From: Granulicella sp.
Lineage (GTDB): Bacteria; Acidobacteriota; Terriglobia; Terriglobales; Acidobacteriaceae
Direction of reading: 5' to 3'
DNA: 37,289 nt
Assembly (NCBI GenBank): GCA_027365345.1
Contig: DAHXNO010000094.1
Location: 1-37,289, forward strand
Both the position numbers and the translations under genes were made by a program. Numbering within the stretch: the first letter of the stretch is position 1; each line of letters begins with the position of its first letter. Positions 26,806 through 35,413 of this stretch are shown here, piece after piece. The notes below the pieces were generated by a model. It saw nothing but the letters and a program-made list of their open reading frames with translations. It was not told the origin of the DNA and ran no database searches.

Positions 26806-26834
26806 TTCAGCGCCCATCTCCCACGCGATACACT
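26806..26834 (+). promoter_or_regulatory. Candidate promoter of lptFG
   Basis: TTCAGC at 26806-26811 and TACACT at 26829-26834 are 17 bp apart. The start codon GTG at 26862 lies 27 bases after the -10 box, giving a leader of about 20 bases with a weak GGCGGA ribosome site. Confidence 0.45.
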
Positions 26835-26861
26835 TGAACCACCGCCCCCGGCGGATTTAAC

Positions 26862-29246
26862 GTGCGCATCTTCACCCGCTACATCCTCCGTGAGATCACC
26901 GGCTACGCCCTGCTCGGCGGCGTTCTGTTCACCTTCATCCTCTTCATGCGCTATCTGCTCCCGCTCATGGAGCTTACGGTGCGTGGCGTCGCCTCACCCC
27001 TGGACATCCTCCGCCTCATCAGCTATCTGCTGCCGGGTTTCCTCTCGTTTACCATCCCCATGGCGGTGCTGGTGGGCATTCTTCTGGGCCTAAGCCGCCT
27101 GGCCGCTGACAGCGAAGTCACCGCCATGCGCGCCTCGGGCGTAGGCGTGCTCGCCTTTGTCCGCATCGTCAGCATCTTCGCCATCATCTTCTGGGTCATC
27201 GGCCTGGCCAACTCGCTCTATGTTGCGCCCCGCGCCGCAAGCGCGCTCCTGGCGTACGAGAACGCCAGCAAGACCAGCCAGGCCACCGTCGAGGTCCTTC
27301 CGCGGGTCTTCTATGAAGACTTCAAGAACTACGTCCTCTACGCGCAGGACGTCATCCCCGGAGCCAACGGCACCGCGCTCTGGCGTCACGTCTTCCTGGC
27401 CGACCTCAGCAAGCCAGCCAACCCCCACATCATCACCGCCAACAGCGCCACCGTGCTCAGCGGGGGCCCTCAGACCCTTCGCCTGGAGCTCTCCAACGGC
27501 AGCCGCCATGACATCTCTCTCTCCAATCCCGGCCAATATGACATCTCCACCTTCGTCAGCACCGAACTCCCCATGCAGACCACCCCGCAGGAGGAAGACT
27601 CTCACCTGAGCCGTCGCGACACCCCCATGCACGCTCTGAACACGCGTGACCTTTGGACTCTGGCCCAGGACTCCGGGGCCGGTTCGCGGCCCTACCGCAT
27701 CGAGCTCAACTACCGCTTCGCCTTCCCCACCGCCTGCCTGGTGCTCATGCTGGTTGGCGTTCCTCTTGGACTCTCATCCAAACGCGGCGGCAAAGGGGCA
27801 GGCTTCGTCGCCACCCTCGGCCTGGTCTTCGTCTACTACTTCCTCTCCTCCATGGGCATTGCCCTGGCGCGCCAGGACAAGCTCTCCGCGGCGCTTGGGG
27901 TGTGGAGCGCCAACATCCTCTTCGCCCTCGCTGGTCTGATTTTGCTGCAGCAGATCTCCCGCGGCGGAGCCGTGCTGGAGATCTTCTCCAGCATCGGCAG
28001 AGGGATCTCCGGGCTCTTCGATCGCCTGCGCAACCATCGCCACGCCCATGCAGCCGGCAACGGTCCGCAACCCCACAGCGAGGGCGGTCCAATGCAGCGC
28101 CTGCGCAGCGCCCTCGGCATCCACTTTCCGCTCATCCTGGATGAGTACGTCATGGGGACCTTCCTGCGCAACTTCCTTCTGGTCCTCGTCACCCTCATCA
28201 TCCTCTTCATCATCTTTACCTTCTTCGAGCTGATCGGCGACATCCTCCGCTACCGCACTCCGCTCTCCGTGGTGGGCGACTACCTGATCAACCTGATCCC
28301 CTTCATCATCAACTCCGTCCTTCCGCTCTGCTCGCTGGTCGCCGTGCTCATCACCTTCGGAACCCTCAACCGCAACAGCGAGTTGACGGCGATGAAGTCC
28401 GCCGGCATCAGTCTTTACCGCATCGTTGCTCCCATGCTGGTGGTCGCCACGCTACTCTCCGCTCTGCTCTTTGTCTTTGATGAGACCTATCTGCCGGTCG
28501 CCAATCGCCGTCAGGAAGCGCTGCTCTCCCAGATCAAAGGCAAACCCGCCCAGACCTTTCTCCGTCCCGATCGCAAATGGATGTCGGGAGACACCACCAG
28601 CTCCGGCGGCGCGCAAACCCAGCCCAGCCGCATCTTCTACTACCAGTTCTTCGATCCTGACCGGAACATCTTCGACAACCTCACCGTCTTCGAGTTCCAG
28701 CCCGGCACCTTCAACCTCACCCGCCGCATCTTTGCTCGCAGCGTTCGCTGGGATGACAAACTCAACCAATGGGTCTTTGAAGACGGATGGCAGCGCACCT
28801 TCCAGGGCGAAACCATCACCGGCTACGAGCCCTTCACGCTGGCCACCTTTCCGGAGATCCACGAACACCCGGGCTACTTCAAAAAGGAAGAGCTCCAGTC
28901 GCAGGAGATGTCTTTTACCGAGCTCTCCAAATACATACGCGACCTCGAGCAGAGTGGCTTTGACACCATGCGGCTGCGCGTTCAGCTTAACCGCAAACTC
29001 GCCTATCCACTGATGACTTTGGTGCTCGCCATCCTCGCCATTCCCTTCTCACTCTTCGCCGGCAAGCGCGGCAGCATCGCCGGCATCGGCACGGCCATCG
29101 GCGTCGCCATCAGCTACTGGGTCATCGCCAGCATCTTTGAAAACCTGGGCGACGTAAACTCCCTTCCCGCGATCCTGGCCGCATGGTCTCCAGACCTGCT
29201 CTTCGCCATCGCCGGAACCTACCTCCTGCTCCGCGCTCCCACCTAG
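26862..29246 (+). CDS. Fused LptF-LptG lipopolysaccharide export permease
   Basis: A 794-aa protein made of two YjgP/YjgQ permeases in one chain. The first half (about 1-375) is LptF-like: FTRYILREITGYALLGGVLF, SYLLPGFLSFTIPMAVLVGIL, SEVTAMRASGVG (coupling helix for LptB), a periplasmic beta domain, then PTACLVLMLVGVPLGL. After a 50-residue polar linker (HRHAHAAGNGPQPHSEGG) the second half (about 425-794) repeats the plan: LDEYVMGTFLRNFLLVLV, LINLIPFIINSVLPLCSLVA, NSELTAMKSAGISLYR, beta domain, YPLMTLVLAILAIPFSL. Each half alone is normal size. In Escherichia coli these are two proteins that with LptB2 extract LPS from the inner membrane. Start GTG at 26862. Confidence 0.93.
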   Translation: MRIFTRYILREITGYALLGGVLFTFILFMRYLLPLMELTVRGVASPLDILRLISYLLPGFLSFTIPMAVLVGILLGLSRLAADSEVTAMRASGVGVLAFVRIVSIFAIIFWVIGLANSLYVAPRAASALLAYENASKTSQATVEVLPRVFYEDFKNYVLYAQDVIPGANGTALWRHVFLADLSKPANPHIITANSATVLSGGPQTLRLELSNGSRHDISLSNPGQYDISTFVSTELPMQTTPQEEDSHLSRRDTPMHALNTRDLWTLAQDSGAGSRPYRIELNYRFAFPTACLVLMLVGVPLGLSSKRGGKGAGFVATLGLVFVYYFLSSMGIALARQDKLSAALGVWSANILFALAGLILLQQISRGGAVLEIFSSIGRGISGLFDRLRNHRHAHAAGNGPQPHSEGGPMQRLRSALGIHFPLILDEYVMGTFLRNFLLVLVTLIILFIIFTFFELIGDILRYRTPLSVVGDYLINLIPFIINSVLPLCSLVAVLITFGTLNRNSELTAMKSAGISLYRIVAPMLVVATLLSALLFVFDETYLPVANRRQEALLSQIKGKPAQTFLRPDRKWMSGDTTSSGGAQTQPSRIFYYQFFDPDRNIFDNLTVFEFQPGTFNLTRRIFARSVRWDDKLNQWVFEDGWQRTFQGETITGYEPFTLATFPEIHEHPGYFKKEELQSQEMSFTELSKYIRDLEQSGFDTMRLRVQLNRKLAYPLMTLVLAILAIPFSLFAGKRGSIAGIGTAIGVAISYWVIASIFENLGDVNSLPAILAAWSPDLLFAIAGTYLLLRAPT

Positions 29247-29414
29247 GCCCGCAACCGCATGCACAGGAACCCGGGGGCAACTTCCTTAGCAATCCCATTA
29301 GCGCGCAGTGGACGGCGCAGACCGGGGCCAGCTACCCTTTATCCGGCGCCATCCCTATCGCGACAGACAACCTGAGGTCGCGCACCCGCAAGGCAGCGGC
29401 CGGCAAAGGGCAAA

Positions 29415-29420
29415 TACAAT
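29415..29420 (+). promoter_or_regulatory. -10-like box before the methyltransferase gene (leaderless start)
   Basis: TACAAT at 29415-29420 ends 7 bases before the ATG at 29428; no Shine-Dalgarno is seen. This box decides the start: an earlier in-frame ATG at 29419 overlaps the box itself. Confidence 0.4.
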
Positions 29421-29427
29421 GATCGCT

Positions 29428-30042
29428 ATGCAGCAACATTGGGACAAAGTATATGGGACGAAGGCGCCAAATCAGGTAAGCTGGTTCCGGCCGCATCTGG
29501 AACTCTCTCTCACGCTTCTTGAAAAGGCCACACGCAGAGATCGATCGGCATCCATCATCGATATTGGCGGCGGCGCCTCGACGCTGGTTGATGACCTGAT
29601 CCAGCGTGGATACCAGAAGATTACCGTTCTTGACATCTCTCGGACCGCCCTCGAGGTTGCGCAAAATCGTCTTGGCGACTCAGCGCGATCCGTCCAATGG
29701 CTTCACGCGGATGTGGCACAAGCTGACGTTCCAGCGCACTCCTTCGACGTCTGGCACGACCGGGCGGTCTTTCACTTCTTAACCACGCCCCAGGAGCGGC
29801 TTACTTATGTTCAGAAGGTGACCTCAGCACTGAGACGGGGCGGTCACCTGATCGTGAGCACATTCGGACCCGATGGTCCGACGAAATGCAGCGGCCTGGA
29901 TGCCGTGCGATATGACGCGGAGTCCCTTCATGGAGAGCTCGGCGAGTCTTTCCGTCTGCTCAAAAGCTCCTTGGAATTGCACCAGACGCCGTCTGGGGCG
30001 GCACAGCAATTTCTCTACTGCCACTTCACGCTTGAGCAATAA
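29428..30042 (+). CDS. Class I SAM-dependent methyltransferase
   Basis: A 204-aa methyltransferase. It begins MQQHWDKVYGTKAPNQVSWF, the usual opening of a small family of soluble methylases. Motif I (SIIDIGGGASTLVDDLI) binds SAM, an acidic residue closes the next strand (ITVLDIS), motif II is HADVAQADVP, and FDVWHDRAVFHFLTTPQERLTYV gives the catalytic-face segment. RRGGHLIVSTFGPDGPTKCSG corresponds to motif III. The acceptor is unknown; related proteins have been proposed to act on thiols or selenium/tellurium compounds, but no residue here proves that. It is a single gene after lptFG, with its own promoter. Confidence 0.88.
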   Translation: MQQHWDKVYGTKAPNQVSWFRPHLELSLTLLEKATRRDRSASIIDIGGGASTLVDDLIQRGYQKITVLDISRTALEVAQNRLGDSARSVQWLHADVAQADVPAHSFDVWHDRAVFHFLTTPQERLTYVQKVTSALRRGGHLIVSTFGPDGPTKCSGLDAVRYDAESLHGELGESFRLLKSSLELHQTPSGAAQQFLYCHFTLEQ

Positions 30043-30205
30043 CCCGGATTCCACGCGCAAAGTTTGATGGCTGACGTAACGTCTGACACTTCCAATCGCC
30101 CAATCCCGCATCATCGGATGGATCAACCCTCCCAGAAGATCCGCCCCGCCGGCAGCCTGCCTCAGTGCCCTCTGCGTCAGACTCCCGGGTCCGGGCGCGA
30201 TCGGC

Positions 30206-30211
30206 TAAACT
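30206..30211 (+). promoter_or_regulatory. -10-like box before the FKBP gene (leaderless start)
   Basis: TAAACT at 30206-30211 lies 9 bases before the ATG at 30221, without a Shine-Dalgarno in between. Confidence 0.35.
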
Positions 30212-30220
30212 AATCCCGAT

Positions 30221-30988
30221 ATGAAAATCTCAACCCTTCCTCTTTGCACGCTTGCTCTGGCTGTGGCTACGCTGCCTCTGGGCGCGCAGACTGCCGCCAG
30301 CCACGCCGTTCATCACACCACCGGGCAGACCGCCCACACCGCTGGCTGCGCCACTCCTCCGCGGATCTCACCCGCAATCCCCGCGCTTCCGGCGAGTGCG
30401 CCATGCCCGCGCATCCTCTACACGCTCACCCACGTCCCAGATACCCATCTGGACTACGCCTCTCCTCTGCTGAGCGCAGATGTACGCGACGAACTCTCTG
30501 GCAAGCGCTCCACGTACTCCCTGATCTACGTTGACACCCAGATCGGCGCCGGTCCGCTGGTCCAATCCGGCAAGTACCTCACCGTGCACTACACCGGCTA
30601 TCTGGCAGACGGCAAGAAGTTTGATTCCTCCGTGGATCGCGGCGAGCCAATTACCTTCCCCTATGGAAGTCACCGCGTCATTCCCGGCTGGGACACCGGC
30701 TTTGAGGGCATGCACGTCGGCGGAAAGCGCCGTCTCTACATCCCCTACCAGCTTGCCTACGGTGAAGCGGGCCGCCCTCCCATGATCCCGGCCAGGTCTG
30801 AGCTGATCTTCGACGTCCAGCTCATCAGCCAGAGCGACCAGATGCCGAAGCCGACCATCCCCTTCCGCCGCTCCATGCCGGCGCACCCCGCGCCCAAACC
30901 AACTGCCCCAGCGCAACCTTCCACAACCCCGCCGGCCAATCCGCAGTCCTCCACAACCCAGCCGGCCAATCCGCAGACCCCCAAATAA
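30221..30988 (+). CDS. Exported FKBP-type peptidyl-prolyl isomerase
   Basis: A 255-aa protein with a signal peptide (MKISTLPLCTLALAVATLPLGAQ, likely cut near residue 23). A His/Thr-rich spacer is followed by one FKBP domain (about 115-210): GPLVQSGKYLTVHYTGYL, GKKFDSSVDRGEPITFPYG, VIPGWDTGFEGMHVGGKRRLYIP, LAYGEAG and ELIFDVQL. The catalytic-pocket residues (Tyr, Asp, Phe, Val-Ile, Trp, Tyr, Phe) are in place. It would speed proline isomerisation in the periplasm. The C-terminal 50 residues are a Pro/Ala/Thr/Gln-rich tail with the repeat PANPQSSTTQPANPQTP, probably unstructured. The ABC exporter follows after a structured 110-bp gap. Confidence 0.92.
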   Translation: MKISTLPLCTLALAVATLPLGAQTAASHAVHHTTGQTAHTAGCATPPRISPAIPALPASAPCPRILYTLTHVPDTHLDYASPLLSADVRDELSGKRSTYSLIYVDTQIGAGPLVQSGKYLTVHYTGYLADGKKFDSSVDRGEPITFPYGSHRVIPGWDTGFEGMHVGGKRRLYIPYQLAYGEAGRPPMIPARSELIFDVQLISQSDQMPKPTIPFRRSMPAHPAPKPTAPAQPSTTPPANPQSSTTQPANPQTPK

Positions 30989-30999
30989 GCCATAGAGAA

Positions 31000-31086
31000 T
31001 CGAGTGTAGAGTGTAGAGAAGAAGGCTACGGCCCCTTCGCAGGGCGATCTTGAGCTAACCGTTTCTTCTCCACACTCTGCACTCGA
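31000..31086. repeat. Long imperfect inverted repeat (24-bp arms) between FKBP and ABC genes
   Basis: The arm at 31000-31023 pairs with 31063-31086 with 22 of 24 positions complementary. Between them, GCCC...GGGC (31031-31045) can form an inner hairpin. The arms contain the tandem word GAGTGTAGAGTGTAGAG. It fills most of the gap, starts 11 bp after the FKBP stop and ends 12 bp before the ABC ATG. There is no T run, so it looks more like a small intergenic repeat element than a terminator. Confidence 0.65.
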
Positions 31087-31098
31087 CCCTACGTCTCT

Positions 31099-32928
31099 AT
31101 GTTCTCCCGCGTCAAGCCGCTCTTTCCCTATCTCCGCCGCTACCGGCGCAACCTGCTTGCCGGCGGCCTCGCACTCATCGTCTACAACACCGCCAAGGCC
31201 ATGATTCCGCTCATCATCGGCGGAGCCACCAATGACATCCAGCGTGACCTCTCAGCGGCCAAAGTGGAGCGCCTGGCGCTGCGTTTGTTCCTCACCGCTC
31301 TCGTAGCCGCCGTCGCGCTCTACCTCACCCGGCAAATCATCATCGGCGCCTCTCGTGAGATCGAGTTCGACCTCCGCAATGACATCTTCGCCCACCTCTC
31401 CCGCCAGCCGGCTGAGTTCTTCCAGCGTCACCGCACCGGTGACATCATGGCGCGCACCACCAATGACCTGAGCGCGGTTCGCCAGTTACTCGGGCCGGCC
31501 ATCATGTACTCGGCCAACACTCTCGTCTTCACCGCGCTGGCCCTGCCCTTCATGCTGCGCATCTCTCCCCGCCTCACCCTCTTCGCCTTCCTCCCTCTGC
31601 CCTTCGCCTCAGTCCTGGTGCAGTACTTCGGCGCCCGCATCCACGCTCGCTTTGAACGCATTCAGGCGATGTTCTCTGACATCTCGGCGCAGGCTGAAGA
31701 GAGCTTCTCCGGCGCGCGCCTCATCCGCGCCTTTGCCCAGGAGGACGCGCAGATTGCCGCCTTTGAGGCCTCCAACCAGGAGTACATCCGCCGCAGCCTC
31801 CTGCTGGCCCGCCTGATGGCCATGCTCTGGCCAACCCTCGAGCTCGTGCTCGGTCTCGCCCTGGTAGTCAGTCTTCTGGTCGGTGGTCATCTGGTCGTCC
31901 TTCACCGCATCGATGTTGGCCAGTTCACCACCTACATGGTCTTCATGGTGCAACTCACCTGGCCCATGATCGCCATCGGCTGGGTGGTCAATCTCGTGCA
32001 GCGCGGCACCGCATCGGTCATCCGCATCAATGAACTGATGACCGAGATGCCCAGCATCGACGACTCTCTCGCCGACCCCAGCCTGTTCAACAACCCACCC
32101 CCTGCGTCCACCTCTCAATCCGACTCGGCGGCAGCCGTCCGCTCGCTTCCAATCGTCGGCAACCTCGCCTTCCATCACCTGAACTTCGCCTATCCCACCG
32201 GCCCTCAGGTCTTGCATGACATCACTCTGGAGATCCCGGCCGGCTCGTCGCTGGCCATCGTTGGACCAACCGGCAGCGGCAAATCCACGCTGGTCTCTCT
32301 GCTTCCTCGCCTCTACGATCCCCCCGGCGAATCTGCCAACGCCATTACTCTGGACGGCCGTCCCCTGCGCGAGTACCCCTTGCACCTGTTGCGCGCCGCC
32401 ATTGGCTTTGTTCCGCAGGAGACATTCCTCTTCTCCACCAGCATCGCCAACAACATCGCCTTTGGCGTTCCTGCGTTCCCCGGCAAGGAAGCGGAGCTGG
32501 AGCAGCAGGTGGAAGCCGCAGCCCGCATCGCCCACATCGCCGATGAGATTCTGGAGTCTCCCAACGGCTTCCGCACGATCGTAGGCGAGCGGGGCATCAC
32601 GCTCTCCGGCGGCCAGAAACAGCGCATCGCGATCGCCCGCGCCCTTCTTCCCAATCCTCCCATCCTGATCCTGGACGACGCCCTCGCCAGCGTCGACACC
32701 TACACCGAAGAGCAGATCCTCTCCGGCCTTCGCAAGGTGATGCAGGGGCGCACCACCGTTCTGATCGCCCATCGCTTATCCACCGCGCGCAACGCAGACC
32801 GCATCGCCGTGCTCATCGACGGACACATCACGGAACTTGGTACGCACGAAGAACTTCTGGCCCGCGGCGGCTACTATACCGACCTCTTTGAAAAGCAATC
32901 TCTTGAAGAAGAGATCCTTACCATCTAA
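31099..32928 (+). CDS. ABC exporter, fused membrane and ATPase domains (MsbA/LmrA-like)
   Basis: A 609-aa half-transporter that would act as a homodimer. The first 310 residues form a six-helix ABC exporter domain (ALIVYNTAKAMIPLIIGGATND; DIMARTTNDLSAVRQLLGPAIM; SFSGARLIRAFAQED, the usual coupling-helix region). The ATPase domain from about residue 350 has Walker A GPTGSGKST (about 387-395), Q loop VPQETFLFS, signature LSGGQKQRIAIARAL (about 501), Walker B ILILDDALASVD and the H loop IAHRLSTARNAD. Family members export lipids, drugs or lipid A; MsbA is possible but the substrate cannot be settled. The ABC stop is followed at the next base by an IS3 fragment. Confidence 0.93.
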   Translation: MFSRVKPLFPYLRRYRRNLLAGGLALIVYNTAKAMIPLIIGGATNDIQRDLSAAKVERLALRLFLTALVAAVALYLTRQIIIGASREIEFDLRNDIFAHLSRQPAEFFQRHRTGDIMARTTNDLSAVRQLLGPAIMYSANTLVFTALALPFMLRISPRLTLFAFLPLPFASVLVQYFGARIHARFERIQAMFSDISAQAEESFSGARLIRAFAQEDAQIAAFEASNQEYIRRSLLLARLMAMLWPTLELVLGLALVVSLLVGGHLVVLHRIDVGQFTTYMVFMVQLTWPMIAIGWVVNLVQRGTASVIRINELMTEMPSIDDSLADPSLFNNPPPASTSQSDSAAAVRSLPIVGNLAFHHLNFAYPTGPQVLHDITLEIPAGSSLAIVGPTGSGKSTLVSLLPRLYDPPGESANAITLDGRPLREYPLHLLRAAIGFVPQETFLFSTSIANNIAFGVPAFPGKEAELEQQVEAAARIAHIADEILESPNGFRTIVGERGITLSGGQKQRIAIARALLPNPPILILDDALASVDTYTEEQILSGLRKVMQGRTTVLIAHRLSTARNADRIAVLIDGHITELGTHEELLARGGYYTDLFEKQSLEEEILTI

Positions 32929-33155
32929 GTTCACCCCAACCAGATCACGGACTGGAAGACGCGGTTGCAGGAGGGCGCAGCCGCGGCTTTCGGGGAGGAC
33001 ACGGTTGAGGAGCAGACCGCGGTCGACGTGACACGGATCCAAGCCAGGATCAGCGAGCTGACGTTGGCGAACGACATTCAGCCAGCGCGCCTGCCAAAAC
33101 GGGTCTGCTGAGCGCAAAACGATGATCGATCCAGAACATCATTGTGCGAGCCTTC
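32929..33155 (+). pseudogene. IS3-family transposase fragment (end of orfA, first residues of orfB)
   Basis: From the base after the ABC stop the frame reads VHPNQITDWKTRLQEGAAAAF, then VDVTRIQARISELTLANDI, the C-terminal half of IS3-family OrfA (helix-turn-helix plus leucine-zipper region), ending at TGA near 33111. In the next frame GLLSAKRMIDPEHH (about 33096-33143) matches the junction of OrfA and the start of OrfB, in the arrangement that uses programmed frameshifting. After that the similarity is lost. Both ends are missing, so it is a dead remnant. The following 100 bp to the GT2 gene hold nothing else I can name. Confidence 0.8.
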
Positions 33156-33252
33156 AAGCAGATGCTCAAAGCAAGCTAACGCAACCAGGCAGCCAGCGGA
33201 GCATGGAAGCCCATTCGCTTGAACGGGGACGGCACGATAAAGCCATCTCAGC

Positions 33253-34233
33253 CTATTCCTTGGTCTCAATCAGTTTGGTTCGCAGCCGCCACTGCGCCTC
33301 GCGTATCAGGGAAGCAAAAAGCGTCTTCGTTTTGCTGCCACCGTTGTCCAGGAAGGACGGTGCGCGAAATGCTTTGATCGCCGCCACACGTGACGCCCTG
33401 AACTCGCCTTTCTTCCTTAGCGCATACGCCATAGCCTCATATCGCTTGCCCTTCTCTGACCGTGCAAGTCTGTGCCACGCGGAAGGGAGAATACTCTCAA
33501 TATGATCGTAAAATCGAGCATTCTCCGAATACCAAAACAACTCGCCCTTGCTCATAAAGGAACTATTAGGGGTGAGCATATAGTCGGCCATCACGCGATC
33601 AAGTAAAACGATCTTTCCTGATAAGGCCGCCAACACCCAAATAGGCCAATCGGTTATAGGCGCAAGTTCAAAATACCAAGGCGGTAGACCGTGGTGAATA
33701 CCGTTACGGAACACGACTGAGGGGGACGCCACAAAATTGTGGCGAATGATTTCACCAAGCCCGTAGCCGCCAGGAGACATAGAAGGATATCGTTCCCGCC
33801 TTAACTCTCCATCTTCCGTGATCCACCGAACAAAATGACAACATGCACTAATCGACGAATCCGCTTCGAGTGTTTGCACCTGGATGTCCAATTTCTCCGG
33901 ATCCGTCCAATAGTCGTCTGCGTCCAGCCACGCAATATACTTTCCATGGCATTGCTCAAATGTTTCGTAGTAGTTACGCTGGATGCCGAGATTTTCGCTT
34001 CGCTCCAATACTCGGACTAGGTCCGGGTGCCGCTCTTTATAGGAGTATGCAACTCGGAGCGTCGAATCTTTGGAACAGTCCTCGCCAATGACGATCTCGA
34101 TTGGAAACGTTGTTCGCTGCTCAAGAACACTGTCAAGCGCCCTCGGCAGCCACCGTTCTGAATTGTATGCGGTAACTGCAACACTAACCAAGGGGGTAGA
34201 ATCTGGTGCTGTGGGCGAGTCTGGTCTCGTCAT
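33253..34233 (-). CDS. Family 2 glycosyltransferase (surface polysaccharide)
   Basis: A 326-aa GT-A enzyme. It has the N-terminal VSVAVTAYNSERWLPRALDSVLEQ, IEIVIGEDCSKDST (nucleotide-sugar site), GKYIAWLDADDYW with the DxD metal motif, and a C-terminal catalytic segment TDWPIWVLAALSGK where an acidic D-W pair lies. It would add a sugar to a lipid-linked repeat unit at the inner membrane. I use the ATG at 34233, which has GGAG six bases before it; an upstream in-frame GTG at 34245 is the other option. It is the last of three genes on the minus strand, 31 bp after the GT4 gene. Codon use is visibly more A/T-tolerant than left of 32900. Confidence 0.92.
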   Translation of the reverse strand: MTRPDSPTAPDSTPLVSVAVTAYNSERWLPRALDSVLEQRTTFPIEIVIGEDCSKDSTLRVAYSYKERHPDLVRVLERSENLGIQRNYYETFEQCHGKYIAWLDADDYWTDPEKLDIQVQTLEADSSISACCHFVRWITEDGELRRERYPSMSPGGYGLGEIIRHNFVASPSVVFRNGIHHGLPPWYFELAPITDWPIWVLAALSGKIVLLDRVMADYMLTPNSSFMSKGELFWYSENARFYDHIESILPSAWHRLARSEKGKRYEAMAYALRKKGEFRASRVAAIKAFRAPSFLDNGGSKTKTLFASLIREAQWRLRTKLIETKE

Positions 34234-34264
34234 GCTGATCTCCACTTTTGGGCTGAAGCTCTGT

Positions 34265-35413
34265 TTACCGGTGCATCAGGTCCGAATATGCCATTGCGAT
34301 CTCGTCGACAAACTTCTGGCGAGAATAGTTCTGTCTTACATGTTCATAACCAGCCTCTCCAATGCGGTGCGCCCTTACCGGATCTTCGATCAAGGAGATA
34401 ACCGCATCGGCTAGCTCTTTACTATTGCCATGTTGATGCAGATACCCAGTCACGTCAGGTACTATGATCTCGGGAATACCACCAACAGCAGTTGCAACAA
34501 CTGGCTTTCGCATGGCCATAGTCTCCAGGATTGACAGCGGGAAACCCTCCTTGTGAGTACAGAGCACGCATATATCCATCGCCGCAATCAGTCGCGGCAC
34601 ATCGGTGCGATGACCTGTAAAGATGAACTTATCTCGAATGCCCAACTCATCAAGCTTCCTGCCCACCTCCTCATAATGACTTCGGTTTAAATCGACCAGG
34701 GAGTTATCTCCTACGACTAAAAACCGAGCGTTGGGGAACTTCCGCAAAACCGCCACCGCAGAATCGGCCAAAGTGTAATAGTCCTTCTGTCGCGAAACGC
34801 GAGCTACCATTCCGATCAGGGTGCACCCATCCGGAACTCCAAGCTCCATTCTGACAACTGCATTACACGCCGCCATATCCACGGTCGGTGCCTCGATGGC
34901 GTCATAAATCACACGCGTTTTACCAGCAGGCACGGACATCCCAAAACTCTGTTTCGCTTCTTTCGATACGAAGATAAAACTCTGAATCGGAAACAGGGAA
35001 AGCCGCTCGCGCAGCGCCAGATACGGGTAGCTGACCCGGAGATGACACACCATGCGGGAGCGTGCGAGAAGGGCCGCAAGACTGTTGTGATGCGCCGCCC
35101 TTTCGTCCGAAAAGTGCACAATGTCCGCTCCAACTCGTTGAATCTGGAGCGCAACGACCCTCGATTCCCGAAAAAATCTTATTCCATGTCTCAAACTCGG
35201 CACCGGAACTGCATACGTCACTGTCTCGATTCCCATCTCTTGGAAAGATTCCCGCAAAGCTACAGCATCCTCCAAACAAAATGCGACATGGTGGAAACGG
35301 TGACGCGTCGCCTCGACCAGACGGAGAGTAGCTATCTCGACTCCACCTATCCCGCTCCAGGGCATGAAATGAGCAACCGTAATCCGCTTATCCGATTTGC
35401 CTCGGGGCCTCAT
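34265..35413 (-). CDS. Family 4 glycosyltransferase (surface polysaccharide)
   Basis: A 382-aa GT-B enzyme. The N-terminal acceptor domain starts VAHFMPWSGIGGVEIATLRL (Gly-rich loop of GT4), with VHFSDERAAHHNSLAALLARS. The donor domain has VARVSRQKDYYTLADSAV, RFLVVGDNS, IFTGHRTDVPRLIAAMDICVL and the E-x7-E region KEGFPLSILETMAMRKPVVATAVGGIPEII. All expected motifs are present. It would use a nucleotide-activated sugar to extend an O-antigen or exopolysaccharide unit; the sugar cannot be told. Its ATG overlaps the stop of the flippase gene by 4 bp (ATGA), a coupled start. Confidence 0.94.
   Translation of the reverse strand: MRPRGKSDKRITVAHFMPWSGIGGVEIATLRLVEATRHRFHHVAFCLEDAVALRESFQEMGIETVTYAVPVPSLRHGIRFFRESRVVALQIQRVGADIVHFSDERAAHHNSLAALLARSRMVCHLRVSYPYLALRERLSLFPIQSFIFVSKEAKQSFGMSVPAGKTRVIYDAIEAPTVDMAACNAVVRMELGVPDGCTLIGMVARVSRQKDYYTLADSAVAVLRKFPNARFLVVGDNSLVDLNRSHYEEVGRKLDELGIRDKFIFTGHRTDVPRLIAAMDICVLCTHKEGFPLSILETMAMRKPVVATAVGGIPEIIVPDVTGYLHQHGNSKELADAVISLIEDPVRAHRIGEAGYEHVRQNYSRQKFVDEIAMAYSDLMHR

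Noticed and set aside
32940-33155. C-terminal extension of the ABC transporter
   Set aside because: A TAA at 32926-32928 closes the transporter at a normal length, and the following residues match IS3 OrfA rather than any ABC exporter tail.
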